Shown: positions 18,640-26,700 of the stretch, piece by piece
Layout of the letters: the number at the start of each line of letters is the position of its first letter
How positions within the stretch are numbered: the first letter of the stretch is position 1
Assembly: GCA_022482545.1 (NCBI GenBank)
Contig: JAKVOZ010000003.1
Coordinates: 1 to 64,000 of the forward strand
DNA length: 64,000 bases
Reading direction: 5' to 3'
DNA from: Bacteroidales bacterium
Lineage (GTDB): Bacteria; Bacteroidota; Bacteroidia; Bacteroidales; P3
Translations under genes and position numbers: made by a program
The notes under the pieces: generated by a model
Told to the model about the DNA's origin: nothing
The model's input: only the letters and a program-made list of their open reading frames with translations
Database searches by the model: none

Positions 18640-19326
18640 ATGAAAAAAATAGTAGTACTTACAGGAGCAGGCATAAGCCAAGAGAGCGGTATTAGTACAT
18701 TTAGAGATAGTGATGGTTTGTGGGAAAATTATCCAGTAAGTGAAATAGCAAACTATGATTCATGGGAAAGAAATGAAGAACAGACACGTGGATTCTATAA
18801 TATGCTATTAAAAAAACTTATAAAGGCTCAACCTAATGAAGGACATAAACAACTTGTTCGTTTAGAAGAAAGATACGATGTTACTATTATAACTCAAAAT
18901 ATTGATGACCTTCACGAAAGAGCTGGAAGCAAAAAAATCATTCATCTTCATGGAGAATTAAAAAAAGCTTGTAGCGTAACAGATAATAGTGAAGTGTATC
19001 CAATTAAAGGAGATGAATTGAAAAAGAGTGATGTTGATAAAAACGGAAAGCCTCTTAGACCATTTATTGTTTGGTTTGGAGAAGCTGTTCCTATGATTGA
19101 ACCAGCGATAAAAGAATGTGAGAAAGCAGATATTTTCATTGTTGTTGGCACGTCTTTGGTTGTTTATCCAGCAGCAGGACTTTTGAATTATGCAAAGCCA
19201 GGTTGCAAGAAATATCTTGTTGATCCAAAACGCCCTAATGCAGATTTGTCTGGCATAACCTTTATTGAAGAGAAAGCATCAACAGGAGTAAAAAAAGTTG
19301 TTGATGAACTATTAAAAATAAATTAA
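18640..19326 (+). CDS. cobB: Sirtuin-family NAD-dependent protein deacylase
   Basis: Removes acyl groups from lysines using NAD+. Sirtuin motifs are present: TGAGISQESGISTFRD at the N-terminus, TQNIDDLHERAGS, the catalytic HLHGEL, and VVGTSLVVYPAAG. At 228 aa it is a compact bacterial form. Two differences stand out. The four zinc-binding Cys of classical sirtuins are absent (only one Cys, in KKACSVT, lies in that region). Where E. coli CobB has Tyr-x-x-Arg for acidic acyl groups, this protein has FYNMLL, so the Arg is Leu. Deacylase activity is likely, but its acyl preference is uncertain. Confidence 0.9.
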   Translation: MKKIVVLTGAGISQESGISTFRDSDGLWENYPVSEIANYDSWERNEEQTRGFYNMLLKKLIKAQPNEGHKQLVRLEERYDVTIITQNIDDLHERAGSKKIIHLHGELKKACSVTDNSEVYPIKGDELKKSDVDKNGKPLRPFIVWFGEAVPMIEPAIKECEKADIFIVVGTSLVVYPAAGLLNYAKPGCKKYLVDPKRPNADLSGITFIEEKASTGVKKVVDELLKIN

Positions 19327-19327
19327 A

Positions 19328-19411
19328 GAAATAAAACATTAAAACTTCGTTTTATCTTACTAAAATGAAGAAATAAAAAAATAAAACGAAGAAATAATTT
19401 AAGCGATTAAA
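19328..19411. repeat. 21-bp periodic spacer, GAAATAA family
   Basis: In the 115-bp gap between the sirtuin gene and miaB, GAAATAA begins at 19328, 19370 and 19391, at offsets of 42 and 21 bp. The intervening unit (from 19349) reads GTTTTATC, close to the same word inverted. The same word family, on the other strand, forms the array at 50521. Confidence 0.7.
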
Positions 19412-19441
19412 TTGATTTATAACTAACTTATTATCAAGCAA

Positions 19442-20764
19442 ATGAAAAAGGTCTTTATTGAAACTTATGGTTGTCAAATGAACCAAGCAGATAGTGGTAT
19501 TGTCGGCAAAATACTTTCAACGAGTAACTATTCTATTACTATGGATGAAAATGAAGCAGATATTATTCTTATAAACACTTGTGCCGTAAGAGATAATGCA
19601 GAAAAACGAATACATAACCGTCTTCACGATTTAAATGCTTTACGTAAAAAGAAATCTTATCTTAAAGTTGGCATAATAGGTTGTATGGCTGAAAGATTAA
19701 AAGATAGTTTGATTAATGAAGATAGAGTAGATATTGTTGCAGGACCTGATAGTTATAGAAAATTACCGGAACTTATAAAAAAAAGTGAAAAAAATAATGC
19801 AAGTATTGATGTTAATCTTTCTGAAGATGAGACTTATCAAGACATCATTCCTATGGAAATTAATTCAAACAACATAACTGCATTTATTTCTATTATGAGA
19901 GGCTGTGAAAATTTTTGTTCATATTGTGTTGTTCCCTACACTCGTGGCAAAGAAAGAAGCAGAGACCCAAAGACAATAGTAGAACAAGCAAAAAATCTTT
20001 TTGATAAAGGTTATAGAGATATTACTCTTTTAGGACAAAACGTTAATTCATATATTTATAACAAAGGCGAAGGTGAAAAAGAAGTTAATTTTGCACGCCT
20101 TATGGCAATGGTTGCACAGATTAATCCTCTTCTTAGAGTTAGATTTGCAACATCTCATCCAAAAGATATTTCAAGAGAGTTAATAGATACAATAGCAAAA
20201 TATGATAATATTTGTAAATATATTCATCTTCCTGTCCAATCTGGCAGCAATAATATGCTTAAAAAAATGAATAGGAAATATACTATTGATGAATATAAAG
20301 AAAAAATATCATGGATAAGGCAAGCAATACCAGAATGTAGTATAAGTACTGATATTATTGCAGGCTTTTGTTCAGAAACTATTGAAGACCACAAACAAAC
20401 TATTGAAATAATGAAATGGGTTGGATATGATTCTGCATATATGTTTAAATATTCTCAACGACCAGGTACTCTTGCAGCAAAAAAATATGAAGATGATATA
20501 ACAGAGCAAGAAAAAACAAGACGTTTAGAAGAAATTATTGACGTACAAAGAGAGTTATCGCTTAAAAGTAATCAAAAAGATATAGGAAAAACATTTGAAA
20601 TTTTAATTGAAGGAGAAAGCAAACGTGATAACACTAAACTTTTTGGAAGAAATTCTCAAAACAAAGTAATAATTGTAGATAAAGGCAATCACAAATTGGG
20701 AGAATATTTAAACGTAAAAGTAAATAATTGTACTTCTGCAACACTTTTTGGTGAAGAAATTTAA
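19442..20764 (+). CDS. miaB: tRNA-2-methylthio-N6-dimethylallyladenosine synthase
   Basis: Adds a methylthio group to i6A37 of tRNAs. It has three domains: an N-terminal UPF0004 domain with FIETYGCQMNQADS, NTCAVRDNA and GCMAERL, supplying three Cys for the auxiliary cluster; a radical SAM domain with CENFCSYCVVPYTRG, a CxxxCxxC cluster site; and a C-terminal TRAM domain (about residues 375-440). The 440-aa length is normal. GRERSR-type residues (GKERSRDP) support MiaB rather than RimO or MtaB. Confidence 0.95.
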   Translation: MKKVFIETYGCQMNQADSGIVGKILSTSNYSITMDENEADIILINTCAVRDNAEKRIHNRLHDLNALRKKKSYLKVGIIGCMAERLKDSLINEDRVDIVAGPDSYRKLPELIKKSEKNNASIDVNLSEDETYQDIIPMEINSNNITAFISIMRGCENFCSYCVVPYTRGKERSRDPKTIVEQAKNLFDKGYRDITLLGQNVNSYIYNKGEGEKEVNFARLMAMVAQINPLLRVRFATSHPKDISRELIDTIAKYDNICKYIHLPVQSGSNNMLKKMNRKYTIDEYKEKISWIRQAIPECSISTDIIAGFCSETIEDHKQTIEIMKWVGYDSAYMFKYSQRPGTLAAKKYEDDITEQEKTRRLEEIIDVQRELSLKSNQKDIGKTFEILIEGESKRDNTKLFGRNSQNKVIIVDKGNHKLGEYLNVKVNNCTSATLFGEEI

Positions 20765-20814
20765 AAAAAATGCAATTTAACTTGCTTAATATAAATTTTA
20801 ACAATAATTTTGCA

Positions 20815-20822
20815 AATTAATT
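20815..20822 (+). promoter_or_regulatory. -7 promoter element of the capsule export pair
   Basis: TAATTTTG (TAnnTTTG) lies 15 bp before the start of the Wza-like gene, implying a very short leader. Confidence 0.7.
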
Positions 20823-20837
20823 TTATTCAATAATAAT

Positions 20838-21671
20838 ATGAAAAAAATAAAATTTCAGCATCTTTTAAGTATCCTAGGCTTAATAGTAATCGTTTTGTCT
20901 TCTTGTACTTCACAGAAGAACTTAGTTTATTTTCAAAATAAAGAGCTTGACTCAAAAATTCCAGATGCACAAACATATAAATATCAAAAAGATTCAAGTA
21001 ATTATTCTCCTAATTATACTTTAAAAGAGAATGATATGCTTTATGTTCAGATTTATTCTTCAGTAGATGAAGAGACTTCTAAACTTTTTTCAGGAACAAG
21101 TTCAAATAGTTATGCTTCCCAAGCAGAAACAAGTATATTCCTTAATAGTTATCAAGTAAATTCTAATGGAGAAATTAATTTACCTGTCATTGGCAATATT
21201 TTTGTTAAAGGTATGACGATAGAACAAGCACAAAACAAAATAAAAGAAAAAGCAGAAGAATATAGTAAAGGCATAGTTGTTACATGTAAAATGGTAACGT
21301 TCAAAATTAATGTTGTAGGAGAAGTTAATCACCCTGGCACATTTACTTTTTATCAACCATCAGTAAATATATTTGATGTTATTTCTGCTGCTGGCGACCT
21401 TACTTATTATGCCAATAGACAGAAAGTAAGAATAGTCCGTAAGACACAGACAGAAGATAGAATTTACACCTTAGACCTTCGTAAAAGTGATATTTTACAA
21501 GATTCTAAATACTATCTACAACCAGGAGATATTGTTTATGTAGAACCTAATAAGAATACTAATAGTCTTAAAGCAGCAAGCATACCTCTTTCAACAGTAT
21601 CTTCTGCCGTTTCTATTTTAGCATCTATTCTATCAGTATTAACATTAATTGTAGCCTTAAATAAAAAATAA
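20838..21671 (+). CDS. Polysaccharide export outer-membrane lipoprotein (Wza-like)
   Basis: A 277-aa lipoprotein (lipobox VLSSC, Cys about residue 23). It has a polysaccharide biosynthesis/export domain (ENDMLYVQIYS to the GEINLPVIGNIFVKGMT region) and a SLBB-type domain (INVVGEVNHPGTFTF). A C-terminal hydrophobic helix (AVSILASILSVLTLIVAL) would span a membrane, as is usual for the short Bacteroidota version. It forms the exit channel for capsule or exopolysaccharide and works with the kinase encoded 6 bp downstream. No glycosyltransferase cluster is attached. Confidence 0.9.
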   Translation: MKKIKFQHLLSILGLIVIVLSSCTSQKNLVYFQNKELDSKIPDAQTYKYQKDSSNYSPNYTLKENDMLYVQIYSSVDEETSKLFSGTSSNSYASQAETSIFLNSYQVNSNGEINLPVIGNIFVKGMTIEQAQNKIKEKAEEYSKGIVVTCKMVTFKINVVGEVNHPGTFTFYQPSVNIFDVISAAGDLTYYANRQKVRIVRKTQTEDRIYTLDLRKSDILQDSKYYLQPGDIVYVEPNKNTNSLKAASIPLSTVSSAVSILASILSVLTLIVALNKK

Positions 21672-21677
21672 AAATCT

Positions 21678-24215
21678 ATGGAAAACACCAATCAAAACAT
21701 ACAACAAAATAATATAGAACAAGGGCAACAACAATCACAAATCAATATGGCTGAATTGTGGTTTAAGATGTTAGACAAATGGTATCTTTTTGCAATAGCA
21801 ATAATATTATCATTAATCCTTGCATTTGTAATTACTCGTTATTCTACTCCTAAGTATGAAGCAACAACAACTCTTCTTATCAAGACTAACAATGATATGT
21901 TAAACAATCTTGATATGAATAAGATGATGTTTAATAATGGTATGCAACAAACAGATTTTCAAAATGCTATTGGAACTATTCAATCATTTACTATTGTTAA
22001 AAGAACTCTTAAAGCAATGGGGCTTTATACTGATTACTATCAAAGATTAAACTTCAAGTACATAGATTTATATAAAGATTCTCCTTTTGAAGTTATTCTT
22101 GATATGAACGCTCCTCAATCAACAGGCATAATGATTAATGTGAAGATGATTAATAGTCAGAAATGTGAAATTTCATATAGACAAAAAAATAATGTACCAC
22201 GATATGATTATGTTGAAGATGATATACTTAAAGATAGAATAAATGTAAAAGATAGAAAAATTATTGTAAGATATGATAATTGGTATACTTCTGATGGTAT
22301 GCGTTTTAAAATAAAACTAAAAGATGCTGTTAAATGGAATGATAATCTTTCAAAACTTGATTATTATTTTATGATTAATGATCTTAATGATTTAGCAACA
22401 AGATTTAATTCAACAAAAATAGATCTTATCAATAAAGAGTCTTCAATAGTAAGTATTAAGTTTAGACATCAAAATCCTCAAAAATCTGTTGATTTTGTTA
22501 ATATGCTTTGTAAGATTTTTATTGATATGACCTTTGAAGAGAAGAACTACTTAAATGTTAGCACAATAAATTTTGTTAATAGTCAAATATCTAATATTTC
22601 AGATTCTCTTTCTGTTGCAGAAGCTAAGAAAGAAGCATTTCAAGAGAGCCACAATACTTTAAATCTTACTAATGATGCTTCATATATATATGATAAGACA
22701 AACGATTTGCAAACAAAAAGAGCTGAAGAATATACAAGACAACAATATTTTAATTATCTTTCTAATTATATAGAGACAGCAGATATTGATGCGGGAGTTT
22801 CATCTCCTGCTGCAATGGGTGTTACTGACCCCGTTTTAAATGGACTTGTAGAATCTCTTTCAAAAGCTATACTTGAACATAAGACAGCTATTAATAAAAG
22901 GACTGAAAAGAATCCAAGAACAAAAGAATTACAAATAACTATAACAACTCTTAGAAAACAAATAGGTGAAAGTCTTAAAAACATTAAGACTGCATCAAAC
23001 ATAACTCAAAGAGAACTTCAAAGACAACAAAATCAACTTCAAGTAGAAATAGATAAACTTCCTTCTACTCAAAGAAATATGATTAATATTGAACGTCAAT
23101 TTAAGTTTAATGACGAGATATACAACTTCTTGTATCAAAAACGTGCTGATGCTGAAATAGCAAAGAATGCTGCTCTTCCAGACCATAAAGTTATTGATAA
23201 ATCAATAACCGCTATTAAAGTATATCCTAAAACTGCAATGAATTTCTTGATAGCTTTCCTTCTTGGACTTCTTATTCCAGGACTATATGTTTTTGTTAAA
23301 TATATTACAAAAGATACTGTTGATAGCAAAGATGATTTAAGTAAGATTTCTGATAACCCTATCTTAGGATATATCCCAGAATTTCCAAAAGACTATAATC
23401 CTATGATTGTTTTTGATAAGCCTAAATCTCAAATAACAGAATCTTTCCGTTCTATAAGAACAAACATAAAATATGTTCTTGGAGATAAAGAAAAACAAGA
23501 AGGTGGTAAAGTTATTCTTGTTACTTCTTCAATGCCAAGTGAAGGAAAAAGTTTGATGAGTTTTAATTTGGCATCTGTTTTTTCAATCACAAACAATAGA
23601 ACACTACTCGTTGAATATGATTTAAGAAAACCTCGTTTGTATAAAACATTAGGATTAAATGCAAGCGTTGGTATTACTACTTATTACATAGGACAATCAA
23701 GTATTGATGAAATCATTCAACATACAGAATTTGAAAATTTAGATACTGTTTGTGTTGGACCTATACCTCCAAATCCTTCTGAGATTATAGATTCAGAGAA
23801 AAATAAGAACTTAATTAAAGAATTTAGAAAACGTTATGATTATATCATCTTAGATACTCCGCCAGTTAATCTTATTGCAGATGCTCAAACACTTGCCAAA
23901 GAAACTGATATTAACTTATTTGTTGTCCGTCTTGGAATAACAAGCCGTAGCATATTAAATATTGCAATGACAGAACTTGAACAAAGAAGTAATGTTAAAA
24001 TCAACTTTATTCTTAATTGTGTTCAAACGGCAATGCAGAAATATGGTTATGGATATGGTAAAGGCTACGGTGGATATGGCTATGGTTATGGATACGGTTA
24101 CGGAAAAGGTTATGGCTATGGTTATGGTGGCAGAAGTTACGGCTATGGTCAAGGTTATGGCTATGGATACTTTGATGATGAAGATGGAGAATTGAAACAT
24201 AGAAAGAAAAAATAA
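21678..24215 (+). CDS. Polysaccharide co-polymerase / BY-kinase (Wzc-like)
   Basis: An 845-aa inner-membrane protein controlling polysaccharide chain length and export. The first transmembrane helix is near residue 40 (FAIAIILSLILAFVIT), followed by a Wzz periplasmic domain with coiled coils, and a second helix at about 517 (NFLIAFLLGLLIPGLYVFV). The cytosolic tyrosine kinase has Walker A SSMPSEGKS, Walker A' LLVEYDLRKP (Glu where Asp is common) and Walker B IILDTPP. The C-terminal tail of about 45 residues is almost only Tyr, Gly and Lys (repeated YGYGYGKG), far denser than the usual Tyr cluster that is autophosphorylated. It is cotranscribed with the Wza-like gene. Confidence 0.93.
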   Translation: MENTNQNIQQNNIEQGQQQSQINMAELWFKMLDKWYLFAIAIILSLILAFVITRYSTPKYEATTTLLIKTNNDMLNNLDMNKMMFNNGMQQTDFQNAIGTIQSFTIVKRTLKAMGLYTDYYQRLNFKYIDLYKDSPFEVILDMNAPQSTGIMINVKMINSQKCEISYRQKNNVPRYDYVEDDILKDRINVKDRKIIVRYDNWYTSDGMRFKIKLKDAVKWNDNLSKLDYYFMINDLNDLATRFNSTKIDLINKESSIVSIKFRHQNPQKSVDFVNMLCKIFIDMTFEEKNYLNVSTINFVNSQISNISDSLSVAEAKKEAFQESHNTLNLTNDASYIYDKTNDLQTKRAEEYTRQQYFNYLSNYIETADIDAGVSSPAAMGVTDPVLNGLVESLSKAILEHKTAINKRTEKNPRTKELQITITTLRKQIGESLKNIKTASNITQRELQRQQNQLQVEIDKLPSTQRNMINIERQFKFNDEIYNFLYQKRADAEIAKNAALPDHKVIDKSITAIKVYPKTAMNFLIAFLLGLLIPGLYVFVKYITKDTVDSKDDLSKISDNPILGYIPEFPKDYNPMIVFDKPKSQITESFRSIRTNIKYVLGDKEKQEGGKVILVTSSMPSEGKSLMSFNLASVFSITNNRTLLVEYDLRKPRLYKTLGLNASVGITTYYIGQSSIDEIIQHTEFENLDTVCVGPIPPNPSEIIDSEKNKNLIKEFRKRYDYIILDTPPVNLIADAQTLAKETDINLFVVRLGITSRSILNIAMTELEQRSNVKINFILNCVQTAMQKYGYGYGKGYGGYGYGYGYGYGKGYGYGYGGRSYGYGQGYGYGYFDDEDGELKHRKKK

Positions 24216-24230
24216 TTATTCTTAATCATT

Positions 24231-25223
24231 ACGAAAAGACATTATAACATACCTATATTTATACCTCAACTTGCGTGTAATCATCGTTGCATTTATTGTA
24301 ATCAACGTTATATTAGTGGTCAGTTGTCCATTCCTACGCTTGATGAAGTTAAACAAACAATAGAAACATATTTATCTACCGTCAAAGAAAACTCTTATGT
24401 TGAAGTGGCTTTCTTTGGTGGTAGTTTCACAGGACTTGATATTCAAACTCAAAAAGAATATCTTAATGTTGTTCAACCATATATTAAAGAAGGCAAAGTA
24501 AATAGTATTCGTCTTTCAACTCGTCCTGATTATATCTCACAAGAAATACTTGATAATTTAAAAGCATATAATGTTCAAGACATAGAACTTGGGGCTCAAA
24601 GTCTTGATGATCAAGTATTAAGTTTTGTTGAAAGAGGTCATAGTTTTAAAGATGTTGAGAACGCATCAAAGATGATAAACTCTTATGGTTTTTCTCTTGG
24701 ATTGCAGATGATGATAGGCTTACCATTAGACACTATTGAAAAAAGTATTAAAACGGCAAACAAGATTGTTGAACTTAAAGCAAAGACAACTCGTATATAT
24801 CCTACTCTTGTAATTGAGAATACGCCACTTGCAACATTATTTAGAGAGAAAAAATATATCCCTCTTTCAATAGATGAAGCCGTTGTTTGGACAAAAGAAA
24901 TATATAAAATCTTTATTGAAAACAATATTACTATTCTTCGGGTAGGACTTCATCCTTCCAAAGATATTCTTTCAGGTAAAGGTTTCATTGCTGGTCCTTT
25001 TCATGTATCCTTTCGTGAGAAAGTAATAACTGCTTTATGGCGAGATAAGTTTAAATCACTAACGACTAACACTTCAAAAATCATTGTTAATCCAAAAGAT
25101 ATAAATTATGTTATTGGTTACAATTCAGATAATAAGCATTTCATTGAAAGTATTAATCCAAAGATAATTTTTGTTCAAGATAACAAAATACCAATAAATA
25201 CTTTTCAATTAATTCAACAATAA
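24231..25223 (+). CDS. Elp3-like radical SAM protein with a non-ATG start
   Basis: The first in-frame ATG is at 24324, but that start would cut off the iron-sulfur motif. Reading upstream in the same frame gives KRHYNIPIFIPQLACNHRCIYCNQ in two parts: KRHYNIPIFIPQ, then LACNHRCIYC, a perfect CxxxCxxC radical SAM cluster site. The next upstream in-frame stop is the wzc TAA at 24213-24215, and no ATG, GTG or TTG lies between. Start candidates are ACG at 24231 (giving MKRHYN, one transition from ATG) or ATT at 24228. Further motifs are AFFGGSFTGLD, RLSTRPDYI, ELGAQSLDD and GLQMMIGLPLDT, as in Elp3/coproporphyrinogen-oxidase-like proteins. Function unknown; about 330 aa. Confidence 0.78.
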   Translation, partial: TKRHYNIPIFIPQLACNHRCIYCNQRYISGQLSIPTLDEVKQTIETYLSTVKENSYVEVAFFGGSFTGLDIQTQKEYLNVVQPYIKEGKVNSIRLSTRPDYISQEILDNLKAYNVQDIELGAQSLDDQVLSFVERGHSFKDVENASKMINSYGFSLGLQMMIGLPLDTIEKSIKTANKIVELKAKTTRIYPTLVIENTPLATLFREKKYIPLSIDEAVVWTKEIYKIFIENNITILRVGLHPSKDILSGKGFIAGPFHVSFREKVITALWRDKFKSLTTNTSKIIVNPKDINYVIGYNSDNKHFIESINPKIIFVQDNKIPINTFQLIQQ

Positions 25224-25364
25224 AAGTATTTGATTGATTATTGTTTATAATATCCTCACTATCTCTTTATTACACTTTCTCTAATACAAGAAGACAATGA
25301 TTTTATTTTGATTTAATGACAAGAATATGCTATAATATCTAGTACAACTATTTTATTGTTATCG

Positions 25365-25491
25365 TGTATTATCAGTACAACAAAATTTTTTAGCGATGTA
25401 CTGTCAGTACATTAGCAATGTATTATCAGTACAATAGCAATGTATTATCAGTACAACAGCGATGTACTGCCAGTACATTAGCAATGTATTA
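25365..25491. repeat. Intergenic 22-bp palindrome array, TGTACTGNCAGTACA family
   Basis: CAGTACA begins at 25373, 25405, 25427, 25449 and 25471, so the last four are exactly 22 bp apart (the first gap is 32). Units read AGCAATGTATTATCAGTACAA or AGCGATGTACTGTCAGTACA; the latter contains a 15-bp palindrome with one central unpaired base. The array fills the middle of the 379-bp spacer between convergent genes. Bases 25224-25360 are plain AT-rich sequence. Confidence 0.85.
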
Positions 25492-25538
25492 AAATAGTTC
25501 TTTAATCCATTTTAACGGAATAGCAATTCATTTTAATA
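25492..25538. repeat. Dispersed repeat copy and two 21-bp units
   Basis: Bases 25492-25519 match 36170-36197 in inverted orientation over 28 bp with one mismatch. Bases 25518-25535 match 46003-46020 (inside a coding sequence) exactly in inverted orientation over 18 bp. CATTTTAA begins at 25508 and 25529, 21 bp apart. It directly continues the 22-bp array before it. Confidence 0.75.
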
Positions 25539-25542
25539 AAAT

Positions 25543-25585
25543 AAAGACGCCCTACTTTTTATTAAAGTAAGGCGTCTTATTTTTT
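25543..25585. terminator. Bidirectional terminator between the Elp3-like gene and gap
   Basis: AAAGACGCCCTACTTT and AAAGTAAGGCGTCTT pair with one mismatch around a 5-nt loop. A T-run follows on the plus strand (25579 onward), and A-rich sequence precedes it, so it can serve both convergent genes. It lies about 20 bp after the gap stop. Confidence 0.85.
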
Positions 25586-25602
25586 TAAATATTATTTTAT
25601 GT

Positions 25603-26610
25603 TTAAATGAATTTAGCAAGAAGTTCTGCAAGGTCGCAAACACGATTGCTATATCCGTTTTCATTATCGTACCAAGAAACAACTTTAACCATATTTCCAT
25701 TAGTTACCATTGTAAGTTTTGAATCAAAGATTGAAGAATGAGGATTACCAACTATATCTATTGAAACAAGGTCTTCTTCACTATATTCAAGAACACCTTT
25801 CATTGGTCCTTCTGCTGCTTCTTTGATTGCTGCATTTACTTGTTCTTTTGTAACATCACAATTAAGTTCTGCTACCAAATCAACAACACTACCATCAGGA
25901 GTTGGAACACGCATACTAATACCGTCAAGTTTGCCAGCCAATTCTGGAATAACTAAACCTACTGCTTTTGCTGCGCCTGTACTTGTTGGTATTATTGAAA
26001 CGGCTGCTGCTCTTGCTCTTCTCAAATCTTTATGTGGAAGGTCAAGAATACGTTGGTCGTTAGTATAAGAGTGAACTGTTGTCATAAGACCTCTCTTTAT
26101 GCCAAACTTATCATTCAATACTTTTGCAACAGGAGCCAAACAGTTTGTAGTACAAGAAGCATTTGAAATACATGTCATATCTTTTGTAATAACTTTATCA
26201 TTTACTCCAAGAACAACTGTTGCATCAACATCGTCTGCTTTACCTGCTGGAACAGTAAGAATAACTTTCTTTGCACCTGCTTTTATATGTTTTGTCATCA
26301 AAGGTTTTGTTTTAAATAAACCTGTTGATTCTATAACGATGTCTATTCCTAACTCTTTCCAAGGAAGATTTTCTGGATCTTTTTCAGCATAAACTCTTAT
26401 CTTTTTGCCATTGACAATAAGATATTCGCCTTCTGCTTTGATTTCGTCTTGACAGATTCCGTGAACACTGTCATATTTTAATAAATGAGCAAGAGTTGCT
26501 GCATCTGTTAAATCATTTATTGCTACAACCTCTACGTTCTTTTTTCTTTGTATGTTTCTGAATGAGATTCTTCCAATACGTCCGAATCCGTTAATTGCTA
26601 CTTTAACCAT
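25603..26610 (-). CDS. gap: Glyceraldehyde-3-phosphate dehydrogenase, type I
   Basis: The glycolytic NAD-linked enzyme, cytosolic. The N-terminal NAD-binding motif is [17 protein letters not shown], the catalytic Cys is in [12 protein letters not shown], and the C-terminus carries [15 protein letters not shown]. The 335-aa length is standard. It has its own -7 promoter element upstream and a terminator downstream, so it is a single-gene unit. Confidence 0.97.
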   Translation of the reverse strand: MVKVAINGFGRIGRISFRNIQRKKNVEVVAINDLTDAATLAHLLKYDSVHGICQDEIKAEGEYLIVNGKKIRVYAEKDPENLPWKELGIDIVIESTGLFKTKPLMTKHIKAGAKKVILTVPAGKADDVDATVVLGVNDKVITKDMTCISNASCTTNCLAPVAKVLNDKFGIKRGLMTTVHSYTNDQRILDLPHKDLRRARAAAVSIIPTSTGAAKAVGLVIPELAGKLDGISMRVPTPDGSVVDLVAELNCDVTKEQVNAAIKEAAEGPMKGVLEYSEEDLVSIDIVGNPHSSIFDSKLTMVTNGNMVKVVSWYDNENGYSNRVCDLAELLAKFI

Positions 26611-26662
26611 TTTATATTTGTTTTTTATATTGTTAATTAAACAATGTTATTATAATTTTTTG

Positions 26663-26670
26663 CAAAAATA
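26663..26670 (-). promoter_or_regulatory. -7 promoter element of gap
   Basis: On the minus strand this reads TATTTTTG, 52 bp before the gap start codon. Confidence 0.72.
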
Positions 26671-26700
26671 TAATATTTATTTCGTCTTTCAAAATATTTA

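Noticed and set aside
23955-24200. Open frames antisense or in other frames over the Wzc tail
   Set aside because: They are by-products of the repetitive Tyr/Gly codons and give low-complexity Ile/Thr or Met/Val proteins without homology patterns.
24324-25223. Elp3-like gene starting at ATG 24324
   Set aside because: This start removes the CxxxCxxC cluster motif, which is perfectly present in the same frame upstream.
25823-26392. Plus-strand open frames within gap
   Set aside because: They lie wholly inside the well-supported gap gene on the other strand and show no domain.
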